DNA from: Talinum fruticosum
Taxonomy: Eukaryota > Streptophyta > Magnoliopsida > Caryophyllales > Talinaceae
Direction: 5' to 3'
NCBI GenBank assembly: GCA_021018815.1
Contig: JAITYX010000053.1
Span: 3,048,001 to 3,112,000 of the forward strand
DNA: 64,000 nt
Below, piece by piece: positions 1 to 11,500 of this stretch. Both the position numbers and the translations under genes were made by a program. Under the pieces are notes generated by a model, which saw nothing but the letters and a program-made list of their open reading frames with translations, was not told the DNA's origin and ran no database searches. Every line of letters starts with the position of its first letter. The first letter of the stretch is position 1.

Positions 1-1750
1 CTTCTTGCATAACCTCTACCCATTCAGGTTCATTTAGTGCCTCTAGTGCATTTTTGGGTTACGTTAATGAAATGAATGCAAAAAATGCACACAAATTTTG
101 CTAAGAAGAACGAGTTCTTACCCCACTGTTGATATCGGAAAGTATGTTTTCAGGTGGGTGATTTGGATGCATATTTGAATGCTCTACCTGTCCTTTAATT
201 AACCAAGTTTGTTGGTTGAATGCCCTGATCTTCGGTTGGTTGATCTTGCTAAGTCTCTGCATTAGCTTGTTCTTCGACGATTCCGAGTTGGCTCGATTTT
301 GTTCATTACGAGTCACAACATTTTGAGTTGGTTCGTTCTAAGTTGTCTCATTACGAGTTTCTCCAGTCTTTCCGCTTTGACTCTTTACGAGCTCGGCTTC
401 AGCAAGGTCGTCTTCATCTTTGTTATGCTTGAGATCCGAGAATGTGGATTCACTTATCCTGCCAAGATCAATCTTATCAATGACAACGTGGATACTTTCT
501 TCCACTTTGTTAGTCCTTTTGTTAAACACACGATAAGCTTTACTATGAGATGAGTAACCCAGAAATATACCTTCATTTGATCTAGCATCAAACTTAGTCG
601 AGATGATCCTTATCATTGTTATGCACCCAGAATTTACATCCGGATGGTTTGAAGTAGGAGATGTTGGGTTTCTTTCCCTTGTGTAGCTCATAAGGTGTTT
701 TCTTGAGAATAGGTCCGATGAGGCATCTGTTTAGTGTATAATTTACTTGTGTTGACTACCTCAGCCCAAAAATAGTAAGGTAGATCATTTTCAATCATTA
801 TGGTTCCTATTTCTTCAAGAGTTATGTTCTTCCTCACCACTACTCCATTTTGTTAAGGAGTTCTTGATGAAGAAAAGTTGTGAGAGATGCCATTCTTGTC
901 ACGGAAATTTGTAAATTTTGAGTAGTCGAACTCCCTTCCATGATCGGTTCGAATCCTTCGATCCGAGTCCGAGACTTCACTTGAGTTTTTCTGCAGATCT
1001 TAGTGAACTCTTTGAAAGCTTCATTCTTATTCTTCGAAAGCACACCCGGGTAAATCATGAGAACTCATCAATAATGACAAGTACATAAGATTTACCTCCA
1101 AGACTTTTCACAAGAATTTCACCACACAAATCCATATGAACTAATTCAAGTACTCCGGATGTAGACACGGTTTTGAGTGGTTTGCATGCTTCACATATTT
1201 TATCTTTCTTAAGTGCACAGTTAGGTAATCCCCTAACCAATCTATGAGATGCAAGTTTCTTGATTTTATGCGTCCTAATATGACTTAGTCTACGATGCCA
1301 AGTCCATGAATCATCATCATTCAAGGATGCTTTTAAGAAAGATAAGTTTTGACTAGAATTTGCAAGAGGAATGGTATAAGTGTTACCTGACCTCGAGACT
1401 TGAGAGCTTAGTTTCTTTGGTGACAACATCGAAATATAATAGTTGAGTGCGAGTGAACATTACCTCTTGGCCTTTGTCACATAGCTGAGAAATGCTAAGG
1501 AGATTGCACTTCAGCCCTTTGACAAGGTAGACTGGACTAATTGAGTTGTTTCCTTTTCCAATCTTGCTAATCACCACTATCTTGCATTTGCTATTGTCTC
1601 CAAATGTGACTTTGCCTCCTCTCGAGCTTCTAATTCATAAAAGAGTCTTGAATCACCGGACATGTGGCGTGAGCACCCACTGTCTAAGTACCGATGACCC
1701 TTCTTCTTTTGAGTTACCTGCAAGACACAAACAAACTAACCATTCCCACT
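1..1750 (-). pseudogene. pol remnant of SIRE element 1 (protease, integrase)
   Basis: Reading right to left, the protease active site D-S-G-C-S-R-H-M is encoded near 1665-1690. A protease C-terminal segment follows (1383-1577, with LLSISQLCDKG). The GAG-pre-integrase finger is at 1055-1429, with WHRRLSHI and the two cysteines of ICEAC, and the first integrase block HMDLCGE follows. The integrase C-terminal part at 338-691 reads FLGYSSHSKAYRVFNKRT, a strongly conserved copia segment. Compared with element 2, about 30 bases are missing just after ICEAC. At least four frame changes separate these blocks. RT and RNase H would lie left of the window. Function when intact: polyprotein processing and cDNA integration. 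Confidence 0.85.
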
Positions 1751-2253
1751 TCCTCTTAAAAAAGTAACTCTCTTCACTGTGGTCCTTTTATGAGGAAGAG
1801 GACTTTTGGGAACCCAGATTTAAATAATTTTGGAGTCTGGTTTGATTATGAGTTTTTTCTAGAAAGCCGAGTCTATGTCTTTTTCTTTTGAAAATATTTT
1901 CTTTTCTAAACAGGCGGAGAAGACTCGGAATGCGTTACGATTGACTCGGACTTAGTCTCATTGTTTTGAGCACTGGTCGTGGGTACTTTCGGATTTTGTC
2001 TCAAGTTTTCTAACTCGGTTTTAAAACATTGCTCTTAGTAGTAAGAGACTCAAGTTGTTCTTTGAACTGTGAAGAGTCGAATTGGACTTTTCTTCCAAAG
2101 TATAAATATATCCGGCTAAATCAACTTTAGAGAACTTGAGAAAGTATTCAATTACCTCTTCAATATCTAAGTTCTCATTGTCGACTCGGATTCGGCTTTT
2201 GAGTCCGTAAGTGCCATAAGACACTTTGAGTCATCATAATCATCTTCTTCGAT

Positions 2254-3817
2254 TGAAGACTCGGACATTTCTCAACGCATTTCGAGTTGCACTAAACAAG
2301 TCGGGTATAACAACCCCATGCTTTTAGAGTTTTGATTCCAAGGCATTCTCGGTATCACGAAACTCCTTTGAGTAAAATAAGTATATTTACGAGTGATACA
2401 TCTTTCGCTTAGTACTTTTATTGCTTATCCGTTTGAGACTCGGAAAATTAGTTCTTTGTTACGAGTCCATCTTCACTCAGATTTATCGCGGACTAATGCT
2501 TCGTCTTTTCTCACTCGGAACCTTACTTCGACTACAAGCTCTATTTATGTTAGAGTAAATTTCCTTTGTCTGTTTCATGCTTAGTCTATATCAAGTTTTC
2601 TCACTCGATATTCTTTATAGAACTTGTTCTATCGCTTAGACTAAGTCGGATGGAATTCCGAGTATCATGGATGTTGGACTCGGAAAATCCCACTTCATTT
2701 CGACTCGGATAATCAATTGCGTAATTATCATAATTATTTTATTATCCGTGTCTAACTTCGGACCAAAGTATGTTATACTTTGAGGACCAGAATTGATTTA
2801 CTTTTGTAGTTTATTCATTCAAGGATACACCTTTTTCAAACTACAAAAGTAGCCGAGCTCGAACGTCAAATCACCAGCGAGATACGGCTTTTCACCTTCC
2901 TCGCTTCGGTCCCGAGAAGATTGTGTCGAAGGCATGTCGCTTCCATATCCGGAAAGCTGGAGCGCCAAGCTTAACGGTGGTTTCCACCTTATTTTCAAGA
3001 CACAACCGATGGTTTTGGGACTTCCAAGAGAGTTAAACCATTGTCCAACGTTCATATTTCAACGGATACTTTCCGAGTGACTCGAAAGCTCTTCTCAACG
3101 GTCACGAGAGGACTCTCGGTCAGCGAGATGAAGATAACGACTACTCTGCCTGGTCATCTATAAATAGAAGCCACTTCACAAGACTTGAAGATTGCCGAAT
3201 CTATTGTTAATACACATACTTGAGAAAAGTCATTGTATTTACTTTCAATCTTCTACTTACAACTCCCATTACGTAACACATTACTTTACGAGTTGTAAGG
3301 TCTTGTACTTAGTTACAAACTCTTCTTACAGTCTTTGTAAGGTCCCTTGACTAAGTCTGTAAAGGTTAACTCGGCTTAGTTGTCCCTAGCTGTAAGGGTT
3401 ATCTCGGCTAGGAAGTACTAGATCGAGATAAGGTAACTTCGAGTCTAGGAAAACTTGTATAGAGTTGTCCAAGGGAGCAACTCGGGTTCGATCGAGTTCA
3501 CGGTATTTTGTGGACTCAAAATAGTGGATTTGACTTCGTGTCCGGATTGACACGGGCCGTGGTTTTCTGCCCCGGGAGGGTTTCCACGTAAAATCTAAAG
3601 TGTTATCTTTCCGAGTTCATTCTAGACTCGAGGCCGCTTTCTTGCTCTTGTTTCTTCGATTCATTGCTTTCGAGTCCAATCTTTTCGACCCTGTTTATAG
3701 ACTCGAAAGCTGTGCGTGTCTCTTTTCGAGAAAAAGAGTGTGTTTTCACTAAGAATTTTCTATCACCCTATTCACCCCCTCTAGGGTGACTCGAGACTCT
3801 CCCAGAGCAAACCTTCA
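2254..3817 (+). mobile_element. SIRE solo LTR, plus strand, inside element 1 gag
   Basis: A complete LTR from TGAAGACTCGGAC to GAGCAAACCTTCA, 1564 bases, opposite in orientation to the element it interrupts. Gag of element 1 continues on both sides, and no internal element sequence accompanies the LTR, so it is a solo LTR left by LTR-LTR recombination. A TATA box (TATAAATA, 3159-3166) and the terminal inverted repeat CACCCTA...TAGGGTG (3764-3788) are present. The expected 5-bp duplication is degraded: TCGAT on the left and CGAGA on the right. Confidence 0.85.
3159..3166 (+). promoter_or_regulatory. TATA box of SIRE solo LTR
   Basis: TATAAATA lies about 900 bases into the LTR. The same motif in the same context (CTGCCTGGTCATC upstream, GAAGCCA downstream) recurs in the LTR at 61423-62978, so it is the likely U3 core promoter of the family. 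In the 5' LTR of element 1 the matching site has changed to CATAAATA. Confidence 0.65.
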
Positions 3818-4861
3818 CGAGATGAATCATCATCACTCCAGGTAGCCGAGTATAGCCTTCTTCTTTCTGTCCTTCTCTCTTTTGGGACAATCTTTGACTA
3901 TGTGCTCCTTGTTGCTACATTCAAAACAACTATAGTTCTTAATTAAAGATAACTTTAAAGGAGATGAATGGCATGGGATAATTCTTATCTTTCTTGTAGA
4001 ACTCTTCCTTTGCCCTCTTTTGCCACTTTTTGTACTTTATCATCCTTTTGAAGCCTCGAGCATTGAGTGGCATGGGATCCTCTTCGATTATGAGGAGCTC
4101 GGACTTTCATGCCTACTTTCGAGGCCTTTAGTGCAATGTTTCTTTTGGTGTTGGGCTTAGCATCCTCTTCTTCTAGATGAATCTCATGAATGAGCTGCTT
4201 TCAGATAAGCTCGTGCGGCTTTATCGGAGACGGGTTCGAGCCTCTTCTACAGCTGTCACCTTGGGACCCCATCTTCTCTTTGGTAGACTTCTCATAATTT
4301 TTCTGAGCATTTCCTCATGTGAAATCTTTCTACTTAGAGATTTGAGATTATTAGTAATCTCTGTGAATCAAGCATACATCCGAGAGATGTTATCTTACGC
4401 TCCATCTTGAACAGCTCATATTTGTGAAGAAACCGACTTATCTTCGCCTGCTTCACTTGACTTGTTCCTTCATACATGCTGACAAGTGTGTCCCACACTT
4501 TTTGGTTGTGTCATAGGCTCACACTCTGTTATATTCTTCTGAGTTGATGGCACACATCGGTGTGTTCATTGCTTTGAAGTTCTTTCGAACTTCTTAGTTT
4601 CCTCATTTGTGTACTCGGATTTCTATTTAGGCACAAATCTTGCACCTTCCATCTTCGTTGGAATGTAGTTTCCATTCTGGATGATATTCTAGACATCTTC
4701 ATCGTTATCCATTAGGAAACACTCCATCATCTTCTTCCAATGTGCAAAGTTTGACCCCTTAAACTTGGGTGGTCTCATAGATGATCTTCCTTCATCGAAC
4801 TCTCCATTGTTATGAGCCATCCGATCTTTAGACCTTTGGATTGTGAGATCCTCTTGAAAGG

Positions 4862-4879
4862 CTAGGCTTTGATACCAAT
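4862..4879 (-). other. Primer-binding site of SIRE element 1
   Basis: On the minus strand, TGGTATCAAAGCCT follows the LTR end after two to three bases. It is complementary to the 3' end of the plant initiator-methionine tRNA, the usual primer of copia elements. Confidence 0.8.
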
Positions 4880-6295
4880 TGAAGGTTTGCTCTTGAATAG
4901 ACTAAGTCACCCTAGAGGGGGTGAATAGGGTGTTGAAGAAATTTAAATAAAATTGAGCTCTTTTTGCACGGAACTAAGTAAAACCAGATTACGAGTCTAG
5001 ATTGGACTCGGAAAGATAAACATACGAAGTACGTGGAAACCCTCCTAGGGAAAAAAACCAAGGACAATACTAATCCAAGCACCAATTCAAATCCACTAAT
5101 TGAATCTCAATTACACAGGACTGACTCTAACCAGAATTACTCCCTTAGACAATTCCTTACAAGATTTTTCTAGACTCGAAGTTCTCTTATCCGATTTAGT
5201 ACTTCTTGGTGAGTTAACCTTTACAATAAGAGACAAGCTGAGTTGAGTTAACCCTTACAGCTCAGTCAAGGGACTTACGAAAAAGTAAGAAAATAATGTA
5301 ACCGATTACAAGACTTTCTTTACAACTCGGAAAATATGAAATATAGAGTTGGAGTTGTAAGTAAAAGATTGAGTGAGTATGAGACCAGTAATTGCTTCTA
5401 CAATAAATTCGACAACCTTCAAATCTTGACTTCTATTTATGAAACATCCAGGAAGAATGACTGTTGAGTCTTGTTTCTAGACTAAAATCGTCACTAGCCG
5501 TTGTAACGGCTATTCCTAGTCACTCGAAGTGATCCGTTGGGATGTGAACGTTGTGCAATGGATCTTGGTCGCAAAAGATGATCCAATCATTTGGTGGTGA
5601 TTGAAAACTAAGGTGGAAACAACCGTTAGACCTAGAGTTGGAGTTTTCCGGTTTTGGAAATAAACAACCACGACACGGTGTCCGAGCCATGTTCGAAGTA
5701 GCTAATTTTTGTTTGCTTTGGTGTTTAACGGCTAGAAGCCCGTTGCTTTTGTATTTCAAAAGTAGATTAGCCTTGTTTGAATAACCTACAAAAACAAATC
5801 ACATTGGTTATCAAAGTATAAAATACTTTGGTCTAAAATTGGGCATAGATAAAAATTAAATCGGAGTAATTAAGTGCTTAATTATCTTTGGCCTAAAAGA
5901 ATAGAATTTTACGAGTCTAATATCCATTAAGACCAGATTGTATCTTGAGTCAATCCTTAAAAGATCAAGTTTGAAATTAAATCAGCAATAATCTTGAACT
6001 TGATTCAATCAAATAATTCCCTAAGAAATAAACTCACTTAGAACAAAGAATTAACTCGGTAATTCATTTTAACTTGAAGTGAAAAGTAAGTGCTTAAATG
6101 TGTTAGAAAAATTATTTGAACATGCGTAAGTTCGAGTGATGTCCGAGTGGGTCGGACACGCAAATAAGAGATATGTAATAAAGTGCTTTCGAGCCAGTCG
6201 AAACGGAATGAAAGCTTAGATACGAGTTCCTATAAGGCTCAAAATGACTTAGAATCAAAACCTAAGAGAGATAGAGAGTTATACCCGAGTCTTCA
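4880..6295 (-). repeat. 5' LTR of SIRE element 1
   Basis: LTR of 1416 bases, read on the minus strand from TGAAGACTCGG (plus-strand end CCGAGTCTTCA at 6295) to GAGCAAACCTTCA (4880). It is shortened near its start compared with the copies at 17591-18019 and 61423: about 35-40 bases are missing between two CGAGT-like motifs. It is more diverged than the LTRs of element 2, so it looks older. The inverted repeat CACCCTA...TAGGGTG lies at 4908-4932. Confidence 0.88.
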
Positions 6296-6808
6296 GCTAT
6301 AACTCTACGGAGTGGGACACAATTGGCGGGGCCTAAGGGTGCTAGTAGTGAGCATGTGATATGTGCAAAATGAGAATGATGAGAATGATGTGAATGATTT
6401 GCGAGATGTGAATGAGGAGGTGTCTACATCCTCCAAAAAGTCCTTAGTTGATGTTATTGTGCAAAATGAGAAGGAGACTCCTAATGATCGAGCAAAACTC
6501 CCCAAAGAATCTACACTCTACCTTTACCACTCCCACAAAGAATAGCTAAGGCTAAGCTTGACATGCAATTTGGGAAGTTTTTGGAGATGCTTAAGAAATG
6601 CAATATGAACATCCCTTTCATTGATGCTTTGACTCAAATGCCCTTGTGTGTTAAATTTTTGAAAGAGATCCTCTCCAAAAAGAGGACATTGAATGAGCAT
6701 GAGACTTTTGCATTGAGGACTATAGTGCAATGGCATAAAATAAGCTTTTGAAATGCTTAAAGACCCGGGGAGTTTTTCCATCCCATGCTCGTATTGGGAA
6801 TGTGTCCA
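6296..6808 (+). pseudogene. Athila-type gag/protease junction remnant (host of the Tat element)
   Basis: Plus-strand coding remnant of the oldest gypsy element in the left block. LRSGTQL-like sequence at about 6303 and a conserved Athila-type segment at 6563-6751 (FGKFLEMLKKCNMNIPFIDA) mark the gag-protease linker. The stretch ends with a pattern typical of the start of the protease region (DPGSFSIPC). The reading continues, after the inserted Tat element, at 32862 with D-L-G-S-S, the aspartic protease site. One extra base at 6791 shifts the frame. The 5' LTR and gag N-terminus would lie left of SIRE element 1, outside the window. Confidence 0.78.
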
Positions 6809-8063
6809 TGTAGACACCTAAAAAGTGTCATCCTTTATCTCGTTATTTCTTTGTTTTGTTTTGAGGGCCCGATGATGATAATCCCCGAGTCCTGTTTGTG
6901 GATTTGGATTACGGATCGTGATCGATCGGTGCAAAGTAAGCCGATAAACCACAAAGAACACCCAACACCACTTAAATAGCCTTTTTTTCCCTTGGGTCGA
7001 TCCACAAATCCTCTTTTCTTTCGGACCGTCCAAGAACCGAGGTTGAGCCTTTAGAGATTGTGGAGTCCTATGCTGTGTGTCTTGGGAAATTCCAACTACG
7101 AGAATACCGCGTTCTACTTTTGTTCCAATCGGACGAGGAGCTAAAGACCGATGACGACGTTAAAGCATTATATTTCATGATTAGGAGCATCAAAGTGCTG
7201 CGTTTTGAGCTTCACGAGATAGCCCACATGAGACTAGAAGCTTTCTCCCTAAATGACGTTGTGAGGTCGGCGCCGACTTTTAGAAGCATGGTGGAACACT
7301 TGTTTGAGCTTGGAGAGTCCTCGGAGGCATAACTAGGGCACAAAACCCTAGGAGGGTTCGGTTGGCCGGCACCCGCCTTATCTCTTTTAGCCAGGTTCTA
7401 TCCAATTTTATCATGTTACGGTCCGGTTCTATCTCTTAAGAAATGGCCCGGTTTTATTTCGATTGCTTGGACCGGGCGATAAGAGGCGAACCCTAGGTCA
7501 TTCGTGACTTAGGTCATCTCGTATAAATAGAGAGCCTTGACTCTCATTCCCATACTGGCTTCCTGCCTTACTATTACGTTCGTCGACACGATTGCGTGAA
7601 TGCTCTCATCTAACCATTACTCTACTTGAATTTTCAACAAACATTCATCTTTCACCATTGAATCCGTGCAAAGAGCTAAGAATACTCGATTATTTTCATC
7701 TTTAGGAACTTATTCAATTGATCATTACCATACCCTAGACACAATTCACAAAACTAGCCCTTTTCTTTAGATTGTCACAATTGCATCGAGAGATCCGATG
7801 AGGAGATCCGGATCGGCGAGGCCCAACCCGAGGGCCATATTTCAGCCTTTGAAAAGATTTATTTATTTTTATTTTATTAGCTTTCCATGTTGTGGTTTAA
7901 GAGATGTAATCGCTTTAATTTTCTCCTCGACTCGATGTAATCTTTTATTTCTTACTTTTCTTTCTTTTATCGCTTTCTTTATCGTTTTTCTTTATTGTTT
8001 TCCTTGTTATGTTTTGGTTGCTTTAATTTCGTTTCGCATGTTGTATGCTTGTTTTCTTACATC
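6809..8063 (+). repeat. 5' LTR of Tat element, first part
   Basis: Aligns over most of its length with 28795-29690 of the 3' LTR. It starts TGTAGACACCTAAAAAG and carries the TATA box at 7522. The LTR is cut at 8068 by SIRE element 2 and resumes at 18020. Without the insert the LTR is about 2.0 kb. The short open frames at 6785-7332 and 7798-8226 are not genes; they do not persist in the 3' copy. Confidence 0.85.
7522..7529 (+). promoter_or_regulatory. TATA box of Tat 5' LTR
   Basis: TATAAATA followed by GAGAGCC. It is conserved at 29489-29496 in the 3' LTR. The reverse-strand Tat-like solo LTR carries the same motif near 58504-58511 in complement. Confidence 0.65.
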
Positions 8064-8068
8064 TTTAT

Positions 8069-9426
8069 TGAAGGTTTGCTCGGGGAGAGTCCGAGTCACC
8101 CTAGAGGGGGTGAATAGGGTGATAGGGAATTCTCTGCGAAATCACACTCTTTTGCGCGAAGTAGAAGGGAAGATAGATTCCGAGTCTATTAACCGGGTCG
8201 AAAAGATTGGACTCGGAAAGCAATGAATCGAAAGAACAAGATCGAGTAAGACTGTCCGAGGCTAGAATGAACTCGGAAAGATAACACTTAGATTTTACGT
8301 GGAAACCCTCCTGGGGCGAGAAAACCACGGACCGTGTCAATCCGGACACGAAGTCAAATCCACTATTTTGAGTCCACAAAATACCGTGAACTGAATGAAC
8401 CCGAGTTGCTCCCTTAGACAACTCTATACAAGTTTTCCTAAACTCGAAATTCCCTTATCCGATCTAGTACTTCCTAGCTGAGATAACCCTTACGGCTAGG
8501 GACAACTAAGCGAGTTAACCCTTACGACTAAGTCAAGGGACCTTATCTTTATCTCGCTGACCGAGAGTCCTCTGTGACCAGTTGATAGAAGCTTTCGAGT
8601 CACTCGGAAAGTATCCGTTGTAATGTGAACGTTGGACAACGGTTTATCTCTCTTGGAAGTCCCAAAACCATTGGCAATGTCTTGAAAGATAAGGTGGAAA
8701 CCACCGTTAAGCTTGGCGTTTCGGTTTTCCAGATTTCGAAACAGACGGCTTCGACACAATCTTCCGGGACTGAAGCGGGGAAGGTGAAAAGCCATGTCTG
8801 CTGGTGATTTGACGTTACGAAGCCGGTTACTTTTGTGGTTTGAAAAAGGTGTATCCTCGAATGAATAACCTACAAAAGTAAATCAATTCCGGTTCTCAAA
8901 GTATAAAATACTTTGGTCCAAAGTTAGACACGAGATAATAAAATAATTATGATAATTAAGCAACCGATTATCCGAGTCGGAAATGAAATGGAATTTTACG
9001 AGTCCAATATCCATGATACTCGGAATTCCATCCGACTTAGTCTAAGCGATAGAACAAGTTCCATAAAGAATATCGAGTGAGACAACTTGATATAGACTAA
9101 GTGTGAAACAGACTAAAGATATTGACTCCAACGAAAATAGAGCTTGTAATCGAAAGTAAGATTCGAGTGAGAAAAAGACGAGACACTAGTCCGTGATAAA
9201 TGCGAGTGAAGATGGACTCGGAACAAAGAACCACTTTTCCGAGTCTCAAACGGATAAGCAATAAATGTAATAAGTGAAAGTCGTATCACTCGAAAAGATA
9301 CTATTTTACTAAAAGAAATTTCGCGATACCCGAATGCCTTGGAATCAAAACTCTAAAAGCATGGGATTGTTATACCGACTCGTTTAGTGCAACTCGAAAT
9401 GCATTGAGAAATGTCCGAGTCTTCCA
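8069..9426 (-). repeat. 3' LTR of SIRE element 2
   Basis: 1358 bases. Compared with the 5' LTR it lacks about 200 bases (matching about 16931-17131), joined at 8546-8560. The lost stretch includes the place of the family TATA box. The inner end reads TTCCA where other copies have TTCA, an extra C. The inverted repeat CACCCTA...TAGGGTG is at 8097-8121. Confidence 0.9.
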
Positions 9427-9437
9427 TCTCCCCTTTT
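9427..9437 (-). other. Polypurine tract of SIRE element 2
   Basis: On the minus strand AAAAAGGGGAGA directly precedes the 3' LTR, the plus-strand DNA primer position. Two further AGGGGAG-like tracts lie upstream, near 9667-9674 and 9702-9710. Repeated polypurine tracts before the 3' LTR have been described for Sireviruses. Confidence 0.75.
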
Positions 9438-9767
9438 TGATGAAAGACATTCCATACTTAAGCGAAACTTTGTTAGAGAAAAAAATGATTCTAAGTGGTT
9501 TGCGCATGAGTAAGATATACTTAGAGTAAGAAATATATAGTCGAGCATAAGGTAAAGATACTTAGCAATGAAATAATGTAAGCTCGAAACATAGAAATTA
9601 TTATGTAAGAGAAAGCATTACTTCATTGATCTTAAAAGAAATTACAAGAGTTAAAAAAAACGAAAACTCCCCTAAACAAGACAACAATTTTTCGACTCTA
9701 TTTCTCCCCTTACCTTTCAGAGAAAAAAATTAACAAAAAGAAGGGAGAAAAGAACAAGTAATACAAG

Positions 9768-11500
9768 TTAGTTGTCTGGACAAAACAACAAAAAATTAGG
9801 GGACACCGAGGGAATGTGACTCGAGTGCATGGCTCCTACGAGGGAGTGGGGGATTTCGAGTGGAGGCCGAGGTTCGCCGGCCGATATGATCTTGACGATG
9901 TGCTTGAGCGCAGCGAGGGAGAACTGGGATAATCGTCGGGGCTCGGCTCCGAGTGGCTGACCCGGAGAAAGTGGATCGAGGGGTTCTTCCCTTGGGACCT
10001 CGGTGGCTGGAGGGGGCTGCTCTGCTCGACCCGCTGGAGAAGCTAGGTCGTCCGACCCACCCAGATTGCTGTCCGAGCTGAGTACGGCTATTTGAGCTTG
10101 GGGAGCGATCGACCCTCGGCAGTTGCCACGACCTCCTCTTCCCTTTGCCCGGAAGGGCCTGCCTCGCCCGCAGGTTCCTCGAGCATCTTCTGCTGCATCT
10201 GCAGCCTTCTTCCTCTTCTTTTTCATCCCCGCTGTCCGAGGAGGTCGGACTCGGACTCGAAGACGCTTCGGACGCATCCGAGTCATCCCGGTCCTAAGCC
10301 GCCTTGGACCGTCTCTCTCTAAGGAGCTCGACCAGCTTCTTCCGCTCCTTGACCAGCTCCCTCATCTCAAGAACAAGAGACTGCTTGCTCTCGGATTTGG
10401 GATTGACCAGTCTTTTGGTTGATGGTCAAACCTTGGAGGACAGATTTGAAAGCTCCGAGCATGTCTCCGAGTTCAAAAGACACGGAGCTGATCTTGTCCA
10501 AGAAAGCAGGGGATAATAGGGTAGATAGAGATTTGGAGGCACCTGAGGTGGAGGCACCACCAGATGTAGAGGGAAGAGGGAGAGGGGTTGATTTCGAATC
10601 CGAGGAGGAGAGGGAGGCCTTAGCTCGAGTTGTGAACCCGGACACCGGGGTCAATTTCCTGGTATCCGTACCCCTGTAGTTCCTTCTTGCCGACCACAAT
10701 GGCGGCCTCGGACACTACGTTTGGGTCCGAGGGGAGAGGAACTTGAAATTGTTTGAAGACAAGGGTCGAAGAGCACCGAAAGGAAGGGAGGTGTTCTTCT
10801 TGGATTGGAGTTGAGCTGGCACAACCGCCATCCGCTCAATGATGGAGGGGAAGAGGTCTACTTCGTATCCCTCAAGGATGTCGAAGAGAGCTTTGAGGTG
10901 CTTGGAGTTGGGGTTCTCCTTGCTGGAATGTCTGTGAGAAGAAGGTTCTCATCGGCAGAAAGCACTGAAAGCGAGCTTCGACTTCAACCGAGTCACGTAA
11001 AAGTTTTTCCTGGACCTAGGGAATTCTTTGGCGTATTTTTCAAAGAAGTCGTCGGTGATTTCGAGTGAAAGGAATAGGATTGCTTGTTCAAGAAAAGAGA
11101 AGACTTTGAATAGGCGGTGGAGGAGAGAGGTGTTGATGCGAACGGTAATGTTTTGAACCCTAGAGGTTAGAACATTTTCGGAGTGGGTGAGGTGAGCATA
11201 GAACTCGAAACGAGTTCGGGATAGATGAACTCGCTGAAACACAGGAAGTAGTATACTCCGGTGGTTTGTATGTTGGACAACCAAGAAAATTTGGTTGTTG
11301 GAAAGAATTTGTCATCCAGACGCAAGATGCTTGGGTGACAACGAGGTTTGGAAGGGGTTGAGCTTTCCGGCTTATTGGTGCGAGGCTTTTTTGGAAGAGG
11401 GAGAAACCCGGAAGTCGGGATGGTTTCCTCTTTTAGGCATTGTGAGAGAAGGAGAGAAAAGATGAAACTTTTCGAATAGAAGAGAGAAGGAGGTGTAGAA
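9768..11500 (-). pseudogene. Third open-frame (env-like position) remnant of SIRE element 2
   Basis: Between the pol stop (12096) and the 3' LTR lies a 2.6-kb stretch with higher GC content than its surroundings and long minus-strand frames (10949-11284, 10651-10839, 10367-10699, 9768-10286). The upstream part has a segment SRTRFEFYAHLTHSENV followed by a VRINTSLLHRLFKV-like block. This resembles the family often annotated as putative plant transposon protein. Next come a Ser/Thr/Pro-rich stretch (PSTSGGASTSGASKS), a short coiled segment and a very basic region (RGRPFRAKGRGGRG). No membrane segment is visible, so calling it an envelope would be unsupported; only the position matches the env-like gene of some Sireviruses. 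Confidence 0.5.

Larger units (their letters stand above)
1750..4820 (-). pseudogene. gag remnant of SIRE element 1, split by an LTR
   Basis: The probable start ATG is the complement of 4818-4820, just downstream of the primer-binding site. The N-terminal part (about 4600-4820) matches the gag start of the SIRE copy at 63038, but has an in-frame TAG near 4690. The capsid-like part runs to about 4100. The zinc knuckle near 3895-3930 is intact, C-F-E-C-S-N-K-E-H-I-V-K-D-C, a proper CX2CX4HX4C. The acidic/coiled C-terminal part continues beyond the inserted LTR (segment KVDLAGYIYTLEEKSNS at 2021-2224). Gag packages the element RNA in cytoplasmic particles. This copy is dead because of stops, frameshifts and the 1.56-kb LTR at 2254-3817. 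Confidence 0.82.
1..6295 (-). mobile_element. SIRE-type Ty1/copia element 1, cut by left edge
   Basis: Minus-strand copia retrotransposon. From right to left it shows a 5' LTR (4880-6295), a primer-binding site, gag, protease, integrase and the integrase-RT linker, then runs off the window before RT. Protein similarity (gag with an AIEEA-like block, one CCHC knuckle, H-H-C-C integrase finger), an initiator-Met primer site and LTRs of about 1.4 kb point to the Sirevirus/SIRE lineage. A plus-strand LTR of the same family (2254-3817) interrupts gag. The element lies inside the gag of an Athila-type element, whose sequence resumes at 6296. The coding frame is broken many times, so it is inactive. 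Its left TSD lies outside the window. Confidence 0.88.

Noticed and set aside
7798..8226. 142-residue frame with hydrophobic stretches
   Set aside because: It spans the boundary between the Tat LTR and the SIRE LTR, so it is a chance frame.
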